DNA of 64,000 nucleotides from Capsaspora owczarzaki ATCC 30864 (lineage: Eukaryota > Opisthokonta > Filasterea), in assembly GCF_000151315.2 (NCBI RefSeq), contig NW_011887299.1, positions 700,583 through 764,582 of the forward strand, read 5' to 3'. Position 1 is the first letter of the stretch. Every line of letters begins with the position of its first letter. The notes under the pieces are model-generated. The model made no database searches and had not been told where the DNA came from. It saw only the letters and a list, made by a program, of their open reading frames with translations. The position numbers and the translations under genes are program-made. Positions 21,701 through 35,000 of the stretch are shown piece after piece.

Positions 21701-24700
21701 TGCCAGGCAAGGGCGACGAAGCCATTCCTGTTTTGTTTGCCTTCGCCGCGCTGCCATCGGTGTGGGTATCAGTGCTCGCAGCGGGTGCAATGGCAGGCAC
21801 CGGCTCGTTGGCAAGTTGAAGTTGCTTGGCGGCGTAGGTGGAAAGAATGAGGCAAGTGTGCGCAATCTCGGGGTAGCACTCAAAGTGGCATCGCAAACCG
21901 CAGCCACGGCACTTGAGCAGACGATCGACCACGGCAGCCAGTGGCATTCGACACACGTCGCACAGTGTCACTGGGGCGGCGGTCTTGGCTTTCGGCAGGT
22001 CGTCTTCCGACAAATCGTGTGATCGGAAGAGGTAGGCCAGTTTGCCGGCGGATGCGACGCGCTTCAACACGGCAATTTTCTGCAAGAAAAGGAAGAGGGG
22101 AGGGGGGGGGGCAGCAAGGCAAAGCAAATGTGAGCGACAATCACGACCAGAAAAAAAAAACACAACACAACACGACAAAACAAAACAAAACAAAAAAAAT
22201 CACCCAAACCAACAACACCAGCAACGCAGGTCGGCCGGAAACACGCCTTCCTTACTCGAGGTTCGGCGGTCTTGGAGAGTTGAGAGCCTGAATGCAGACC
22301 GTGGTGGGAAGGAGCTCGAGACAGACTCGTGAACGAGGCACGCGCCAGCGAGGTGCTAGAGCCGGAGCGGACCAAAACATGCACGTCATGCTTTTCAGCG
22401 CCCTGGGGAAGCACCGAGGACGAAGGCGCACGGCTGAGCGACAAACTCTTTGGACGGAACGGGGCTGCGTTGGGGCTCTGAGTGTTGTTGCGCACAGTGT
22501 CGTCCGTCGAGGGCTGCTGGACGTGAACCGCGATACCTTCCGGAAGCGCAGCCAGAATAGTGTTTGAGGTGGGAGCACTCAAGGTTCCGATCGCCCCAGC
22601 CGTAATGGCCGGGAGCGAAGTAATGGAGCCAATGGAAGTGCGCGACCTCGGCGCTGCCGGCGAGAGCTGACCGGTCGGGGAAATGGACAAGGGAATGCCG
22701 TTGCCGTTGCCGTTGCTGGGGTCGCGGTCGTCTGCGAGCAGCCTGATGGACTCTTCCAGCTGGCCCGCAAGCTGGCGCAACTCGTCAATGTCGAGCAAAA
22801 GCTCCCGGCGCTTGCCGAAAGAAGCAACACCAAGCTCGCCCTTGAGATCGGCCTCTGTGAGCGTGAGCAGGACGCGGCCGCTGATTTCCGCATCCATAAA
22901 GGCGTTGATGTAGGCCGAGTATCCTTTCATGTCAAGCCAAACCGCCACCTGTTCTCCAGTCCAGCTGGTCGGATTGTCGCTGTGGCTTGGAGAGGCCTGG
23001 AACAGACTGGAGCTGTTCATCAAAATGAGCTGGTCGTTTTGCGTCAGCAGGTTCTGTTCGATCGTGGTGAGAGTGGTGTTGATGGAATCGAAATCCGGTC
23101 GATCACTGGGATTTGGGGCCCAGCAACTAGAGTGGAAGGAAAAGCGCGGGTTTGGGGGTGACGCGGAGAAGGTACAAAACAAAACGAAAACGAAAAAACA
23201 AGCCGGAGCGAAGAGTTGAGTGGTTTCGGCAAACGAAAATCCAGTCTTGCAAGCGACGACAGCAACCAAAAGAAGCAGCAAAGTGTACATACTTGATCAT
23301 AAGAGCGAGATAGGGTTCTTCAGCGGTCTGAGGAACAGGAGGGCGCATATTACGTGCAACCACGGCAAAGCAGACTGCGTGCGAGTGCATCCCAGAGTAG
23401 GGTTGGGATCGCGTGATAATTTGCCACATGCAAATTGCATACGCGTACACATCCACTTTGACTGTGAGTCGCTCTCCACGGATGACCTCAGGTGCCTGTC
23501 ATGGAGTTCAGAGTCAGAAGAGGTCAGGGTGATCCTTGGTCCCCGAGTTCGACGACCCAGACATACATCCGGAACAAACTATCGATCGATCGCATCGCAT
23601 CGAACGCAACTTACCGTGTAGGCAACAGTGCCACCGCCTCCAGTGTTGCTGACGGACATGCGATTGTAATTGACCATTTTACTCAAACCGAAATCGCCGA
23701 CCTGTCGAACGCCAAACAAAATGGAACAAAAAAAATGAAGCACAACAACCAGGAATGTTTTTGCAGCCCTCTTCATGCGCAAGAGTAAGGCGTCAGTACC
23801 TTGCAGTTGTCATTTTCCGAGACCAAAATGTTTGTGGGCTTGAGATCAGAGTGGATGATACCGTAGTGATGAAGCCAACTCATGCCACGCGCAATGTCCA
23901 ACGAGAAGCGCAGTCTCCCTGATGAATTGAAACAAACAAACAAAAAAAAAAAAGCACACAAAAGGTTAGGAAATCGCCTTGCCGCGCACAAAGACTTGCA
24001 ATCCTGTGGAAACCCGCTTACGGTTGGGATCAATCACTTGGCCGTCGTCATTCAGGATACCATCGAGCGTGCCTTTGCTGACATACTCGGTGATGATGCA
24101 CAGCGGGTCGGGTGAGACGGTCGCACCGATAAACAAGATGACATTCGGATGGTGGAGCCGGCTGCGTCATACACGCACAGAGATGAAGCATGCAAAAGAC
24201 ACACACACAGAAATGGAAGAAACAAACTGTGAGAAACAAAATCCCGCCTCACTCAGACCAATTGAGCACGTACCGCATCACAGACACCTCGGCATTGAAC
24301 TCCTTCAGCAGCTTCTCGGGCATGTTCAGCAGCAGTCGTTTCACAGCAATCGGCGAGCCGTGTAACCGCCCTTTGTACACGACACCAAAGCTTCCTCGAC
24401 CCAGCTGTGTCGCATCAGGTAAAAAGGCAGCAGCCACCAATCCATGAGGTGAGACATTTCACGAGCAATAACTGCATCCTCCACGTCTCCCTTGTTCAAC
24501 CCTTCAAAACTACAAACAAACGTCATCACCCCCTTTTGATCACGACTCACCTCGTGCTCGAGCGTCAAATCAGAAAATTTAACAATGTACTGGTTGGCCA
24601 GAAGGGATTCTTCGATTTCGCGCATGGCCGCCATCGCAGATGGAGACTGGACATCCATTTCGCCATGCGAGTCGTGCCGGCCGTGTGACAAAAAGTCGCG

Positions 24701-25797
24701 ACCGACCAGACCCGGCGGCGTCGGGGGGATGTTGTCAAAAGCATGCGCATGCTGCGAGGCAATGTACAGCGGGGACGCGACGCCAACCGAGGATGCCGTG
24801 CTATCTCGACGCAGCTGGGTCGGTGGCGGCGACATGAGATTGCTCGGGCTGGAAAACACGTCGACTGAAGCGTCGGGTGCGAGCACACGCGAACGCACTG
24901 GAAGCGACATTTGGCGACTTGCTGCCCGCTTCTGGGCCAGGAGCGAGGTGGCAACTTCCGAAGCCGCCTTAGACGCGGATGGCGAGGCATCCGACTCGCT
25001 GAAATGCGTGGACGAGTCCCTCGAGTCGCTTTGGAAGGTGACAGGCGCGCGTCTCGCGGGCGACGTGAGCGCAGGGAAATTCGAGGCGCTCGATGAGTGA
25101 TCAAGCGGTGTCTGTGGCGTTCTCGGGCCGCTCGAAATGGATGGCGATCGCGATTCGTCCAGAACGGAGGAGGATGGATACAGGTCGGCGGAGGATGCCA
25201 AAGTGTTAAAGTCACGATCGTCAGCAATGGACGTGACAGATGGCAGCTGTTGCGCAAAGCTCGCCGCCTGAATCTCCCCTGAGCCTTGGCGCGATAGCTG
25301 AGATGGAAGGATGGTGAGGGAGGTGCAGCGGGGCCGCCCGCTTTCATACGCAAACTCGTCATCGCGCTTGAGGCCCGTGGAACGATCGAGATCAATGCCA
25401 ATCGCAGCACTCAGATCGATGGGTTGGTCCATGCTGGTATTGGACAGGCGCATGCCGAGACGTCGCTCGCCGTGTTCTGGCGGCTCGTCGTCCTCAATCA
25501 CGCGCAGTCCCGACGTTTGTTGCAGGCGCTCCACGAGTGAAATGCCGCCACTGGGGGACTGCAAGCGGGAGCGGACGCGAGATGCCGCCACCGGTTGAAA
25601 TCCACTGCCCACAGCAGCGTCGAACGACGAGCGCGTGGAGAGATTGTTTGTTGGTAATGGAAATGGACCAAGCGTGTCGTCATCGTCTTCGCTCTCCCTG
25701 TCCAAGCTAACTGGCGTTACCAAGGCGGGATGGTCGAAATCGGAATTGGAATGCGATTGCCGCCGCTGGTGATGTGGTCGCACCGACGAGCTTCCGA

Positions 25798-25830
<33 letters not shown>

Positions 25831-27406
25831 ATAATGCGCCGTCGGCTGGTACTTGGCTGCTTGCGTCACGCGACGACTGGCTATTTCGTCGTATTGATGC
25901 AATCACGGCCTCGGCGGCTTCCGTCAGCTGCAAGGTCGTGGGAGAAGTGGATGTCGAGGTGGGAGTTGGTCCACCAGGTTGCTTGGGCGCAGATTGTTGC
26001 TGTTGTTGTTGATGCTGTTGGGCACCACTGCCACCGTTCTCGTCCGATGGCAACAAGTTGTGCTCGAGGGATTGCAGATAGGAATAGCGTGTGCGCCTTG
26101 GCACCCAGGATGGATCGCTGGCTGAATGCTCGGCCAGCCAAGGGCGTCTGCTTGCGTGTTGCCGTGGGGAAGAATGGTGATCGCTGAGCGCTTCGGAGGA
26201 TGTAAAGTGGCCGCTGGCCCAAGTTGTCGAGTCTGTGCTGTCGTCGCGAAGGTGGGACACGGCGAGCGAGGTTTCAGAGCTTGCGGATGATGGGTTTTCG
26301 CTGTGTTGCATATACCTGAAGCGGGCTGACGGTGAGAGGGGTTCCCGATGGAGCGCCTCCATGTCACTGTGATCCTCGCTTGTGGTTGACTCGAGGCTGC
26401 TCGTGCTAACGGTTGTGAGGAGGCTGGAGTTGCTGAAAAAGCTGGCGTCGCTCGAGGCGCTGTTACTTCGGTGCCGACTGCGGCCGCGTTGTAGGTGCAG
26501 CACATCCAAATGCTGGTGGTCGCGGGACTCGCTCAAATCAGACAGCGATCGCTCGTGGCCGCCATCCGAGTACGTGATCACTGGCAGTGCATACTCTGCT
26601 TGAGCAGTCCAAGCCTGTTCGGGTGCGACGTCCGACGACGCCGTTGCGGCGACTGCATCAGCATCAGCATCAGCAGCATCCGCAGCAGGTGTTCCCAATG
26701 ACGGCGACGATGATTGTTCTGTTGGCATGGTCGCTGCAGGGTGGACTTCTTGCGGTGGCGGGGTTGGTGACTGGACTGCGACCGTGGTCTTGCTTGCCAC
26801 CCGCCCAAGCTGAGTCGGCGGATTAATCCCTGCAGTGCTGCTAGCATTATCTGAGCTGGTGGTGTCAGACCTCACCATCATCATCATCGTCATTGACGAC
26901 GGCTGGTGTGACGGGCCAATGTGATGACTGGCACTACTTATTGGGCTGCTGCTGGACGAGCTCCGCCCGGTGTGCTGGGGCTCTTGGCGCGCAGTATCGA
27001 GTGCTGCAGGTGCAGGTGCTGGTGCTGCAGGGGACGCGGGGGCGACGGTTGCACCACAGGACGGGGACGCAGTGCTGCTGCTGTTGATATTGGGAAGATT
27101 TGAGGAAGCAGGCGGCTTGAACGACGACTCTGCAGCCGAGCACGACGACGACGACGACCCCGGTGGCATGCCAGACATGGCATCAGCATGCACCAATGAC
27201 GACGACGATGCGGTGCTGGTGCTGGTGCTGGTGCTGGTGCCGCCTGAAGCATTGCTCGAGCCAATTCCACGGTGAGCAGCAGCGACCCCAGCGACCCCAG
27301 CGTACTCGGTCAAGCCAGAGCCAGACCCAGAGCCAGACCCAGACCCAGAGCCAGGACCAGGCCCAGGGTCAGAGCCAGACGCTGCGGCTGCGCTCGCTGC
27401 CTCCAT
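18705..27406 (-). CDS. Giant TKL-type protein kinase with SAM and C1 domains
   Basis: Eight exons: complement(24551..27406, 24274..24404, 24022..24161, 23800..23918, 23615..23701, 23293..23495, 22256..23126, 18705..22079), 2,593 residues. Residues 1-945 are Ser/Ala-rich with Gly-Ser and Gln runs, probably disordered. The kinase domain follows (about 945-1215): GRGSFGVVYKG, AVKRLL (ATP Lys), IIHSDLKPTN (catalytic loop with Ser in place of the usual Arg), GDFGLSK, APEVIRGE. Hydrophobic and TKL-like features (SDLTLEHELGRGSFG) match MLK/Raf/DRK-type kinases, not tyrosine kinases. A SAM domain lies at about 1233-1298 (WTGEQVAVWLDMKGYSAYI), and a C1 zinc finger at about 1490-1545 with perfect CX2C, CX2C, X4 HX2C, X7 C spacing. 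A charged Glu/Arg/Lys helix covers about 1949-2031, then long Ser/Pro-rich sequence and a short conserved-looking C-terminus. The start at 27406 is the first in-frame ATG; an upstream exon cannot be excluded. Confidence 0.85.
20395..20640 (-). other. Coding segment for ER/K single alpha-helix
   Basis: About 82 residues of the TKL kinase consisting almost only of Glu, Arg and Lys (units such as EREKEKERERDLAERE), with opposite charges spaced i to i+4. This is the pattern of a stable single alpha-helix that acts as a rigid spacer, rather than a coiled coil, since hydrophobic a/d positions are missing. Confidence 0.75.
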
Positions 27407-28154
27407 ATCTCGCTGAACCTTCACGCCTGCGCCTGCGCCTGTGCCTGTGATTCGCTTTGAGCTGGGTTTGGGGGCTTCTCCTTTTTCTCGATTGGCACGC
27501 TCTCACTCTGCGGTGGTTTTGGTTGATGCTGAGAGGGGTGTGTGGGGGTGGGGTGAGAACAATTCAAGTCGCTGTGTTGGCTCGCTTTGCAATGGAAAGA
27601 GCTGTAAAAAAAAACAAAAAAAGAAAGAAAAAAAAACAACTGCGTTTTTGTCTGAGAAATGAAGAAAAAAACAAAAACGAAAACAAAGCAAAGGCAGAAT
27701 AAGAAATTTTTTTTTAAAAGGTCGGGTTTGACTGAACAACAACAACAACTCAAATCTCCCGCTCTTAGTGCAGATAAAAGATGTTGACTGAGAATGTTGG
27801 TTTCTGTTCTTTTGTTTTTGGCGCCAAAAATTGTGAGACTGTCATACTGTATTGCTGGTTGTTGCTGCGCGCTCCTCCGTCTCAGGAGCGCATGTTGCAT
27901 GTTGTACAACATACAGGATCGAGTCGGAGCTACGGCCGCACCATAGCGTGTTGGGGTTACAGAATAAGCTTGTTGTTCAGTTTTGCTGTGTGTCTGTTTG
28001 GTCGACGCAACACACGACATTGTGATCATGCAGTACACTCGAAACTTCTTGTGTTAATACTTCTTCTGCTTCTCACTCATTCTTTGTTCTTTGTTCGTAC
28101 GCTCTCAGAAACAGAACAAATCCGGATTTGACAGGACCAAAAGCAGGACAAAAC
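27407..28154. other. Divergent promoter region, TKL kinase / TMEM245-like
   Basis: 748 bp between two divergently oriented start codons. It contains A-rich stretches (27604-27720), an A6-A8/T run pair near 27705-27716, and a CTCAGGAGCGCATGTTGCATGTTGTACAAC patch with short direct repeats near 27880-27910. No coding frame is convincing. It presumably holds both promoters and 5' UTRs. Confidence 0.55.
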
Positions 28155-31100
28155 ATGGCGGGTGTGCCTACGTCCCCGCCTGCATCCACTGCAGCGCCAG
28201 TGCCAGTGCCAGTGCCAGTGCCGCCACATCCAGGCAGCAGCCTCGTCTACCACGTCTACTACGGCGGCGGCGCACCAGGGACGCCCGCGCAGATTGTCGT
28301 GCAGCACCACCATCCGATGCCGTCGGCTTTCTCAGCAGCCAGCAGTCCCGCCGTGCTCCACCACCAGCACCACCACCAGCAGCAGCCACCACCACTAGCG
28401 CAGCCCGTCCAGCAGCAGCAGCATCCTCCTCCGCCTCTGATTCCGTCGGGCGTGTTTGTCTCATCGCCAGCAGGACCCCAGTTTCTTCACAATGCCGCTC
28501 AAGCAGTAAGTTCGCCTGGTTGGTACTCGTTCGCACCACCGAGCCAGCACTCTGCATGGGCGTCGCCGTCTGCTGCTTCTACTAGTACTGCTGGTGCTGC
28601 TGCTGGTGCTGCTGGTGCTGCTGGAGTCAGTCTCGATGGGATGGCTGCCGCGCAGTTCCACCACTTCACAATGGCATCGCCGCCAGGGTTTGAGCACCAG
28701 TTGATCTCGTCGATCGCTGCAGATGCATCCGCGCGAACAAGCTTTCTACGTGCATTCACAGACGCTGCTCGGGGATTTGGCCAGTCGGCTCGGTGGCCAC
28801 GCTGCTTCGTTCGCATCCAACATGGCGTCGCACCCAGCTGCTCAGACAGACCCATCCCAGAGCGGGGCCGATGCTGCAAACTCTGCGCCGCTCAGCCTGG
28901 GCCTCAATCCTGAGCAGTCGCGCATGCTGACCTCGGCGCTTCTGAGCCTCACGGTCAACATTCTCGGCGGCTTGTTTGTGTTGCTCATGTACTTTAACTT
29001 TATTCTCTTGCGGCCGTATCTGGCGCCAATGTTTTGGGCAGTGCTGTGCTCCTTGCCGCTCCGATCGACGCGCGTCTGGCTAGGGCAGGAGATTCGGCGC
29101 GCCCTCGACACGACAGCACAGCTCTTCCAGATTGTCACTGGAAGTGGCGCCAGCCCTGTCGCCGACGATACCCCGCTCATCATGTCGTACTCGTTCACGC
29201 GATCGTTGCTGCGTATGTTTACTGTCTTTCGATCCGCTGTGCGCGTCTTCCACATGATGCTCGTACGGCTGTACTGCGACATGCGAGAGTATGCCGAGGC
29301 CTTCAAGGTCAAGTTCTTGGCCGCCTGGAAGCGAACCATGCGTCGACAGCCACCTCGCATTCCGCCGCCACCGCCTCATCCGCCATGGTCGCAGGCGTAC
29401 CAAAGCGACGTGAACAATGAGTCGCTCGGCACGGCGTCCAAGCGCAACTCGCTCGTCCTGAACGACGGAGCCGGTCCGCTCGGCTCGCCAACTCGATCCC
29501 GTGGGTCGAGCTTTACCACCACCGCGAACGACTTTGGCGACACTAGCTTTCAGGATGATTTACAAGCACCTCCGAGTCCCGATCCGCAGCACCGATCGAC
29601 GCTTTTTTCGGCCCACGCCCACAGCAGCAGTCTTTTCAACGCGGTGGATCGCGGGTCAGCGTCCTCCATTCCAGCACCTCAGCCAAATCACGAGGCCGAG
29701 GGGCTGGAGGACGAAGAGGATGTTGTCGTTGATGATGAGGATGGCGGCGGTGGCGATGAGAATGATGCCGAGCAGCCAATCCCGCAACCTCCAGCCTCCC
29801 CTCCCATGTACATGCCATCCTCGCCGCTGCGCAACGAATTCTCGCAGGAACCGCAAGCGTCCATAAGCGCCAAGTACTTCCGTACCTTGTTCCTTTGCTG
29901 TCTGCTCTACATTTCCTGGGAGCTGGTCTTTGAGGTGATTGGTGTCGGCACCCTCTTTTTGTTTGTCGCCCTCTGCGGAATGGCGTTCATTTGTGCGCTC
30001 GCCATCATTTCAATCCTGCTGTTCGTCTACGGCAATAGCCCGTTCCACATCTACGAACATCTCGTGGATGTGGATCAGCACTTCAATGGCTGGCCTTCGC
30101 GAGCGCTGGGCAAAATTCGCGACTTTATCATCTTCCCTTACCGACTCGTGGGAGGCTCCATCTACCACATGCTGCGGAGCAACGCCGAAGTCATCGCGAC
30201 AGTTCTAGTCATCCTGGCCCTCCTGTTTGGCCTGACAGTCGGGTCGCTCGCGCTCTCGTACAAGTGCTTTTCAGAGACGCGCGATCTTGCCGACACAACC
30301 TACCACTTTTTGGACGAGAAGGTCGTGCACAACACCAAGGTCGTTGCACTGCTGGATGACCCCCGGCTGCGTTCGGCCGTCCAAACGGTCGTCAATGCCT
30401 CGACCACCTATGTCGAGAGTCGGTGGACGGAGGTGTTTGGCCCGGACATCAGCTTCCAGCAGATTGCCAGCTTGATCAGCGAAACCTTCCACAAATCTGT
30501 GAATCCCGGACCTCCGGTCAATTGCGTGTCGCCCGCCCTCACCTACACGATCAAGTTGCGCGATTCCTTCCGCTGTCGCGCTTGGGAAGAGGACGAGTGC
30601 GATGAGTACGTGCCACGCATGCGGCGCCGAGGCAGGCTGAATCACCAGCAAGCCACGGTAGACGATGCTGCAGCAGGGCAAGACGGTCCCCCGATCACGG
30701 AGCCTGGTGGTAGTTCCACGAGTAGTTTCAGTAGTAGCGGTGGTGGTGGTGGTGGCGGTGGCTCCGCTTCCGCTGGCACCACAGGATGCGGCGACCATTC
30801 TCGCGATGGCTTTGTCGACGAAGGGCGCCGACCAGCAGCCCGGATGCAAAGCAGCGCCCGCTCACGCTGGCGTGGCAACAGAGGGGCGGCTGCGCCCAAG
30901 CCCTCTCGTGTGTCGAAATTTGTCCGAGAGCATCTGCAGGGCGCTCCAACCATCTCGACTCTGATTCTGGCAGTGGCCGAGGGCAACTTTGCCTCGCTGG
31001 CCGACAAGCAGCTGTACGCCTCGGCCTGGTCTGAGCTGAGTCTTGGCTTCCAGCGCTTCCTCGGCAACGACGTCGATCCAACCACCGTCCTGCAGGGGGT

Positions 31101-31938
31101 GTCGACGTCAGCGTCTGCGCTCGGCTCTGGCTTTGCGCGCAGCGTCTTGCTGACGCTCACGTCGTCCTACAACATTGCGCTCTCGGTTGTTTCGTTCATG
31201 GTCAACTTTGGCGTCTCCTTTGTCATCTTCTTGTCCAGCCTGTACTACCTGCTCATTGCCGAACACGATGTGATTTCTGCCCTGTTCAACAAGCTCGTCA
31301 TGCTGGATCAGCACTGGAAGACCAACGTGTCCACTCGCCTCTCAACGTCTGTCACCCAAGTCTTTTCTGCCTCGCTGAAGACTGCCGCGTTTCATGCCAT
31401 CTTCACGTGGCTGTCCTTTTCCGTCTTGGGTCTCGACCTGGTATACATTAGCTCGCTGCTCGCCGCGTTCTTTGCCCTTGTCCCATTCGTGCCCTCCTAC
31501 CTTGTCAGTCTCATCGGGTTTGTCCAGCTGCTCTTTGACGACTACTTTTGGACGGGCGTGTTTCTAGTGGGAGCTCACCTGATTGTTTCGTGGGTGGTCG
31601 ATCCCGAAATTCTGACGGAAATCAAGCATGCGCACCCATACATTACTGGTCTGAGCATTCTGCTTGGTTTGTACGCCTTTGATCTACCTGGAGTGGTCAT
31701 TGGTCCGCTGCTCGTGTGCGTCGTCCAACTCATTGCCCGCTTGATTCAAGAGCAACAACCCCGCGCCAGTGCCAGTGCCACAACAGCGCCTCCTCCTTCA
31801 TTGCTTTCGGCGCAGTCGAGCTTTGGAACACCACGGCTGATACACACCCAGCCATCATCCCCAGCCGCCGCCGTCGCCGCTGGCGAGCTATTTCCCCCAG
31901 AATTGCCCACGGCTACCTCAGCCCAAACTCCTCATTAA
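28155..31938 (+). CDS. TMEM245-like multi-pass membrane protein (AI-2E transporter family fold)
   Basis: Exons 28155..28505 and 28723..31938, 1,188 residues. The N-terminus is Pro/His/Gln-rich (about 117 residues in exon 1). Membrane spans begin at LTVNILGGLFVLLMYFNFILL, with further clusters at the middle (FLCCLLYISWELVFEVIGVGTLFLFVALCG) and at the end. The C-terminal part (FHAIFTWLSFSVLGLDLVYISS, FFALVPFVPSYLVSLIGFV, GLSILLGLYAFDLPGVVIGPLL) matches the AI-2E/UPF0118 family, whose animal member is TMEM245. Two long hydrophilic inserts with acidic and Gly/Ser runs (about 29340-29850 and 30600-30930) separate the membrane blocks and make it longer than human TMEM245 (~880). Transport substrate is not known. 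The stop TAA at 31936-31938 lies 96 bp from the convergent RTK stop. The 217-bp intron is itself stop-free in the exon 1 frame. Confidence 0.85.
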
Positions 31939-32034
31939 AGCATCCCCCCCCGCTTTATCGTTGTTTCTCGTACCGATTTTGTAAATAAAATGCCATTAAA
32001 GGTTCAAAAGTTCAATTATGCAAGTCCCAAAGCG

Positions 32035-35000
32035 TTAACGCAACAGCAAGCCAATGTCTCGAATAGAAGCTCCATCAGCTTTTTGCGCAAAAAAGTCGCA
32101 CAGGACGGCAATGCTTGGCCGAGCCTCCGGGTCTCGCGTCCAGCAGGCTGAGATTGGCGAAAACCAATCGACCGGGCATTCGGCAGGTCGGTCAAGGCGG
32201 CTTCCGGTTTCGAGCAGCACGAGCATCTCGGGTCCTTTGATTGTGCCGTATGGCGAGGCTCCATAAGAAAACAACTCCCCTAGAACAGAGGCAAGGTACA
32301 TCAGTCAACGAGCCTCAATATGCATAGCCTGTTTTCTGTGATCAATCGAGCCAACACGCGCAATGCTTACATGCAACGACGCCAAACGCCCACACGTCGC
32401 TCTTGTGCGTAAACTTGCGGTACAGAAGACATTCAGGTGCCATCCACTAAGCAGGAGACCCAGCCCAAACGAAAAACAAGAGGTCAAAACCAATGTGAGC
32501 TTGATCAAGAGCGAGCGCCGCACACACACACCGACACACACATCGCGCAAACAAGCTCCAACGCATCATAAAATCACCTTGATGGGAACACGCCCTTTGG
32601 ATTCCATGCGGTAGTAATTGGTTTCTTCGGCCAGAGCGCGGGTCAGACCAAAGTCTGAAATCTTCACCGTCAAGTCCGCGCCTACGAGGCAGTTGCGAGC
32701 GGCAATGTCGCGATGCACAAACCGAATCGACTCGAGGTAGCTCAAGCCGCTGGCAACTTGCGCCAGGGCATGGGCAAACTCGCCCAACGTCCACGTCAAC
32801 GACTGAGACGCGGACTTGAGCAACACGTCTTTCAAATCACCGTATGGCATGAGCTCGAGGACGCACAGATAGGGCTCCGTCTCAAAGAGCCCAGCAATCG
32901 AGCGAATCACGTTAGGGCTGTTAAACCGTGCAACCATGTTGGCTTCCTCAACAAAATCTTGGCGCGCCTTCTCGGATGCGTCACTTTGCACCATCTTGAC
33001 AGCCACATCAATGTCGTGCTGAGACGGATCGTGCAGCAGGTAGTGCGCATCTGGAGGAAGCAGACGGGCCGGCATCTTGCCCCGCATGACGACACCAAAG
33101 TTACCAGCACCCAGTGTCTCGCCAATCACCAGTTCTCGACGCAGATTCTTCGTGGCGGGGTCCACGGTGTGGTAAATTCTCTCGGAAGAAATCGCATATG
33201 CCAGAGTATCCGCTGGTACGGCGGAAGAAGGAGCTCGTGAGACGCTGTACGCGTTGTCGTGCGATCCCGGAACACTGTACCGCCCAGACGTGGAGTAAGC
33301 AGCAACTGCTTCTTCGTTTGGCGGACGCGTTGATGCTGCTGTTGTTGTTGTTGCAGCCGTTGTTGCTGTTACTGCTGTTGTTGTTGTCGTCGCAGATGAC
33401 AAGAGGGTGGTCGCATATGGTGAAGGAAGCTTTTTTGGCGCGGAAGAACTCGCTGCAGCTGCAGTTGTTGGGGTTGCGTAGACGGTGGCATGCCCGCCTG
33501 GCACGCTATACCGGTCGGATCCGCCGTATACCGCAGTCGTCGTCGTCGTCGCCGTCTCTCCTTCCTGTTGAGAGCTGGTTGTCGCGTACGGCTCGAGGGT
33601 TGACGCATACGGAGAAGAGGCGCCTCTGTTCACTGTCGTGTAGATTTGACCAGCCGTAGCGTACAGAGCCGATGATGCGTCGTCGTCATACTGACGCGCT
33701 GGAACATTCACGCTCTGCATCGGAATGGCCGAGTGGTCATCCGAAAATCCCGCCAAGGCTGCCTTTTGACGTGTCTGCCGTCGTCGCACCAGCACCACAA
33801 TCACAACAAGAAGCACCACCAGGAGTGCTACAACAATCCCAATCACCACGGCAGGCGACGAACTTGCTGGGCTGCCTGAAGCAACATGTGTGGATGCTGA
33901 TGCAGCAGAGGCCGAAGCAGTCGAGGCACCCGACGCTAGAGACGCCATCGAGGCCGAGGCACTAGAGGCTTCAGACGCCTGTGATCCCAGGGAAGCCGAG
34001 GCACTCGAGGCACCGGAAGCTTGGGTTGCCAGGGAGGCGAACGAGGCGACTTGGGCGATCGAGGAAGCCTGCTCTGCCGCAGAAGACGCCAGGGCGGCTG
34101 CCGACGAGACCGAAAGCGCAGAGTTAGCCGCCAAGGAAGCGAGCGACGTGGAGGCGGCCGACGCCTCTGAGGCTGAAAGCGCTGACGTCAAGGACACGAG
34201 ATTAGCAACCGAGGCAGAGGCCGAGGAGGCAGATGCAGCATCCGCGGTTGCGATGGATGCAGCGGAGGCTGAGCTGCCAGAGACGCGGGACGCGAGAGAC
34301 GCTGCCGAGGCAGATTCCATGGCGAGATGTGAAATCAGCGAGGCGAGGGAAGTTGACGCTGCGGAAGCGAGCTGCGCCGCCGATGCCAGCGAAGCAGCTT
34401 GAGCGGAGGCGGACGAGGCAGACGCGATAGTCGCGGTTGCGAGCGATGCGACCGTCGCGAGACTTTCGTTTGTTGCTTGAGTTGCTTGGCAGCCGATTTC
34501 AGGTCTAACATATCCAGGAGCGCAGACTGAACAAGCGGATGCTGAGGTGCAGCTTATGCAGTTGGTCGAGCAACAAGAGGTGCTACCAGCGGCGAAGCAC
34601 GTCGCGCAGGTTGGATTGCATGCTGATGGGGGGTCAGCAAAAAACAACACAATACAAAATGTCCAAAAACAACGTTTGGATTTTCAACATTGAAAGTCGC
34701 AACCATTTCTCTCGCTCGTCCTCTCGCTTACGAATCGGATTGGACCAGGTGCCATAAGTGCTTGGTGGTGGGGTACTTCGGCCGGAATTGTCATCAAAAT
34801 TGTTGTTTTGGAGTTGAACAGTGGCCAGGTTGAACAAGCCTTGGAACAGTCCGGGAGGAAGGGTGGTCAGGCTTGTTGCTTGCAATGATCTACGTAAAAT
34901 TCAAAACCGGGGGGGGGGGGGAAAGGTTTGTCAGGATGTGAGGTAGGATGCAATCGCGGAGCAACAAGCGAACAAGCGAACAAGCGAAAGGCATACAATG

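Noticed and set aside
27421-28038. 205-residue minus frame between the kinase and TMEM245 genes
   Set aside because: Different frame from the kinase start, composed of A/T-run reads; treated as promoter DNA.
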